From Hyperoplus lanceolatus (taxonomy: Eukaryota; Chordata; Actinopteri; Uranoscopiformes; Ammodytidae), in contig CM049404.1 of the NCBI GenBank assembly GCA_026929865.2, positions 12,228,001 to 12,292,000 on the forward strand: a stretch of 64,000 nucleotides of DNA. Direction: 5' to 3'. Every line of letters starts with the position of its first letter. Within the stretch, counting starts at the first letter, position 1. A model generated the notes under the pieces. It saw nothing but the letters and a program-made list of their open reading frames with translations, did not search any database and was not told the DNA's origin. The position numbers and the translations under genes are program-made. Shown piece by piece: positions 61,358 to 64,000 of the stretch.

Positions 61358-61650
61358 AGGGCTGTGCTAAAAAGTTGTTACGTGAATATACAGTATCATG
61401 CTAATTATTTTTGTGATATCTGTATTGATTTCAAGCTCCAAAAATTTTGAAAAAATAAAATAAACATACTATTCCCGGTGTTGTTGCAGAGTGAAAGCTG
61501 AAAGCAGCATGGCGAACACGAATGACAAAATTAGAACAACGCCTTCCAAATACAAAGCCGAATCATGCAATAAATCGCAATAAGCATCTTATCGCCATGT
61601 ATCGTGATATATTATATCCTGCATCGTGAAGTCTTTGCCAGTACCCTGCC
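61358..61650. mobile_element. hAT MITE remnant
   Basis: Left TTAGGGCTGTGC and right ATCGTGATATATTATATCC then TACCCTGCCCAA fit the CAGGGCTGCACAATAT-type fish element. Boundaries approximate. Confidence 0.45.
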
Positions 61651-64000
61651 CAATTTTGAGTGCATGAAAAATGTGTGAAGGAGGGAGGGAGGTCCACACA
61701 GAGTGCACAAGAGATTAATTAGTGTGACTAGTTTATAATTACCACAAATCCAAGAGTGATGATTACTGCTGTGTATGTGTGAATGGCTTTTGCATGAGTG
61801 TGTGTGCAGGTGTGCGCACAGTAGGATATAGGATGGCCATTATTAGACAGCTGATGTGACCCTGCTGCAGTCATCCGCCATAGAGGCTTTCAAGTCACGA
61901 TGTGACACACTCGCTGCATGGGTGCAACATTGTGTCCTTCATTAAGGTCCGCGTACATGCCGCTGTCCTAATACAGCTCAGAGGATGAGAGAGGCAGGGT
62001 CGGCTAGAGGTCTTGCTGACAGCCCCTGTGGTGCTGATATTCAAAGCATTTTAATTATATAACAGCAAGAAAAAAGTAAGCTATCTTTTCCCTTTTTCAC
62101 TTCCATCTCACGGTCACAGTAGGAGGGTTTTGAACTTCCTGAGAGCCCGGCGATTGTGCTTGTGTCACCGTTCAGTCATCCCCCTTTGTCTATCACCCTC
62201 TTCAGGCAGGCCGCAGGGCATTGTGGGCATGTGCTTGAATCTTTGTAAAATTTACGTTAATTCTGTTTTGGGAATATGGAGAGCGGTAATGCACTTATCT
62301 TTCAAAAGGAGCTTGATTAGCTAATTTGTGTAGCTCTAGTGCACATAACCCCATCCCCTCAACAAGCCTCTATCCACCCCTTCTGTCTCTCTTATTCTCT
62401 CTCTTTCTTTCTAACTCTCTCTCACACACACACATACCCACACACTCACTCACTCTCGCTCCCTCGCTTTTTCTGTTTCCCACTGCTGCAGATATGACTC
62501 AGACAAGCTGCAGAAATTACTTATGTGCTATTCTCTTTCACTTCCCGTCTTTTGCTCACTCGCATCTTTCTTCCCTGCAATCAACTGAAGCACAGTTTTT
62601 GTTCCCAATTGGGTCGATTGAAAATTCTCTCTCAACGCTAATAGGGAGCTCATTAAGGGCTCATTTTGGGCATTTGGAAAAGTATTTTACAGCTCATAGT
62701 AGCTTGATAGATAGCGCAGGTAGAGCTGAGAAATAGAAATTAGATGGTCCCGGACAAATGTGTGGGTAAGCTCAGCTGAGCCTCTATTGACCCGCTCCAA
62801 ACAGTCTTGTGTGTTGTGATGGGAGGCGACCTATTCTCTCCGGACTCACCGTGACTTTTTCTTGAATAACATACAGTGAAGCTGCAGCTGCTGTTTTTTT
62901 TCTCAAGAACTTAAGAGTCTCACACTCTGCTTCATATTTTTTTCTATTTCAGAATACGTGGTTATTTAAACAATGTTTGATTATGGCAGAAATCAAAATA
63001 TCCCCGCGCTAAGAGCTAATCATTGATGTGTTTCAGCTTAGCTTGCTGTATATTTAAACGGTGGATGTGTGTGTGGGAGTCAAGTGTGCGTAGGCGTCGT
63101 TTTTTTTTACTGCCTTCTCTTTGCCGAGTTCTCTGAGTGTAGCCACTGTTCGTGGCTTCATACAGTGTGTGCAAATGAGAAACCATACTAGTTTCCATTT
63201 ATATTAAGCCATATGTTGTACATGGTTGCTTGGGGATTCGTGAAGACACATGCATTAAAGCAACAGTGGCCTATTGCAAAGGATGAGCCTACTTTTCATC
63301 CATAAAGTAGACTGACCCATGATCATGGCTCCCTCTGCACATGTTCAAAGTCATGCAAAATGCTAAATGTGCAAACACAATATTTGTTAACATGCATATG
63401 GCAGATGGATTCACACGCTTAACAGTTGGACTCTATATATACATGTTGACGTCACGTTTTCACATGTCTTTTAAATGGCTTCCTGGCATCATAGTGCGAC
63501 GTGTTACATTTTCCCACTTGATTTGGCAACAGTGGCTATGTGGAAGAATAAAAGCTCATGGAGAATCATTTGGTTTTATCCTCTACAATATGTTGAACCC
63601 AAGAGCCAGACAGCTTGTTGATATACCCCTCCAAATGACCTTGCATCCATAGGCTATGTAGGCCTACACATTTTTTTCCTTTTTCTATTCACCCTGTGTC
63701 TACGATGAACATGGTGGGGAGTGAATAGCTTTGATGTAAAGTTTTCCTCTGGGACTGTAATGTCCTTGGACTGCGATCGCTGTGAGAGATATCTAGGCAG
63801 TTACAATATTGCATTTTTCCGTCCTCCATAACGACCCCCACCCACCCCAGCTCCCCTCACCTTTCCAGGAGTGACTAGGGGAAGAGGCTGGAAGAAGTTG
63901 ACTATTTATTTTCTCTCCCCTCAGTGGCAGTTTGGTACAGATTAGTGGAGATTAGCGGCCCTGCTTTGTTATGAGTGAGTGGGTTAAACGTCACTAACTG

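Noticed and set aside
62130-62736. Plus-strand frames as iqsec2 exons
   Set aside because: No IQ motif, Sec7 or other IQSEC2 similarity, and the frames include TC/CA low-complexity sequence.

Overview
The window looks like nuclear DNA of a teleost fish. It has small exons with GT-AG introns, very many long (TG/CA)n arrays, and fish-type Tc1, hAT, TTAA-flanked and tRNA-SINE repeats. No bacterial, organellar or viral gene organisation is present. Three host genes can be read by joining exons by hand, with reading phase conserved at every junction.

Left part (1-12.3 kb, minus strand): GPKOW, a spliceosome-associated protein with one G-patch and KOW domains. Eight exons give 419 codons. The C-terminal exon(s) with the second KOW domain are not found and probably lie left of base 1. 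The introns hold a Tc1 remnant, a tRNA-SINE, a hAT element with a TTAA-flanked element inside it, a second hAT element with a perfect 8-bp target duplication, and a TTAA MITE. A short signal-peptide-like reading frame sits at the left edge on the minus strand.

Centre (12.9-55.3 kb, plus strand): a head-to-head neighbour of GPKOW. It is a full-length MAGI-type scaffold protein of about 1533 residues, identified as the fish MAGIX gene by its position beside GPKOW and by a C-terminal PGPWL motif. Domain order is PDZ0, guanylate-kinase-like, one degenerate WW, PDZ1, PDZ2, PDZ4, PDZ5, then a long charged tail. WW2 and PDZ3 of the MAGI family are absent. A 13.5-kb first intron separates the non-coding exon 1 from the start codon. 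The region between the two genes carries two ZNF143/SBS-like sites.

Right part (57-64 kb, plus strand): the 5' end of IQSEC2, an ARF GEF of the excitatory synapse. Its first coding exon (start codon in a perfect Kozak context) is followed by an intron that runs off the window. GPKOW, MAGIX and IQSEC2 all lie on human Xp11, so the block is conserved synteny. MAGI-type scaffolds and IQSEC2 both work at the membrane or postsynaptic density, whereas GPKOW is a nuclear splicing factor and its adjacency is probably only a shared promoter region.

No previously undescribed multi-gene system was found. The most interesting items are the unusual MAGIX architecture and its possible alternative exons, six TTAA-flanked elements in one window, a pentanucleotide array that apparently grew inside a dispersed repeat, and several nested or internally deleted transposons.
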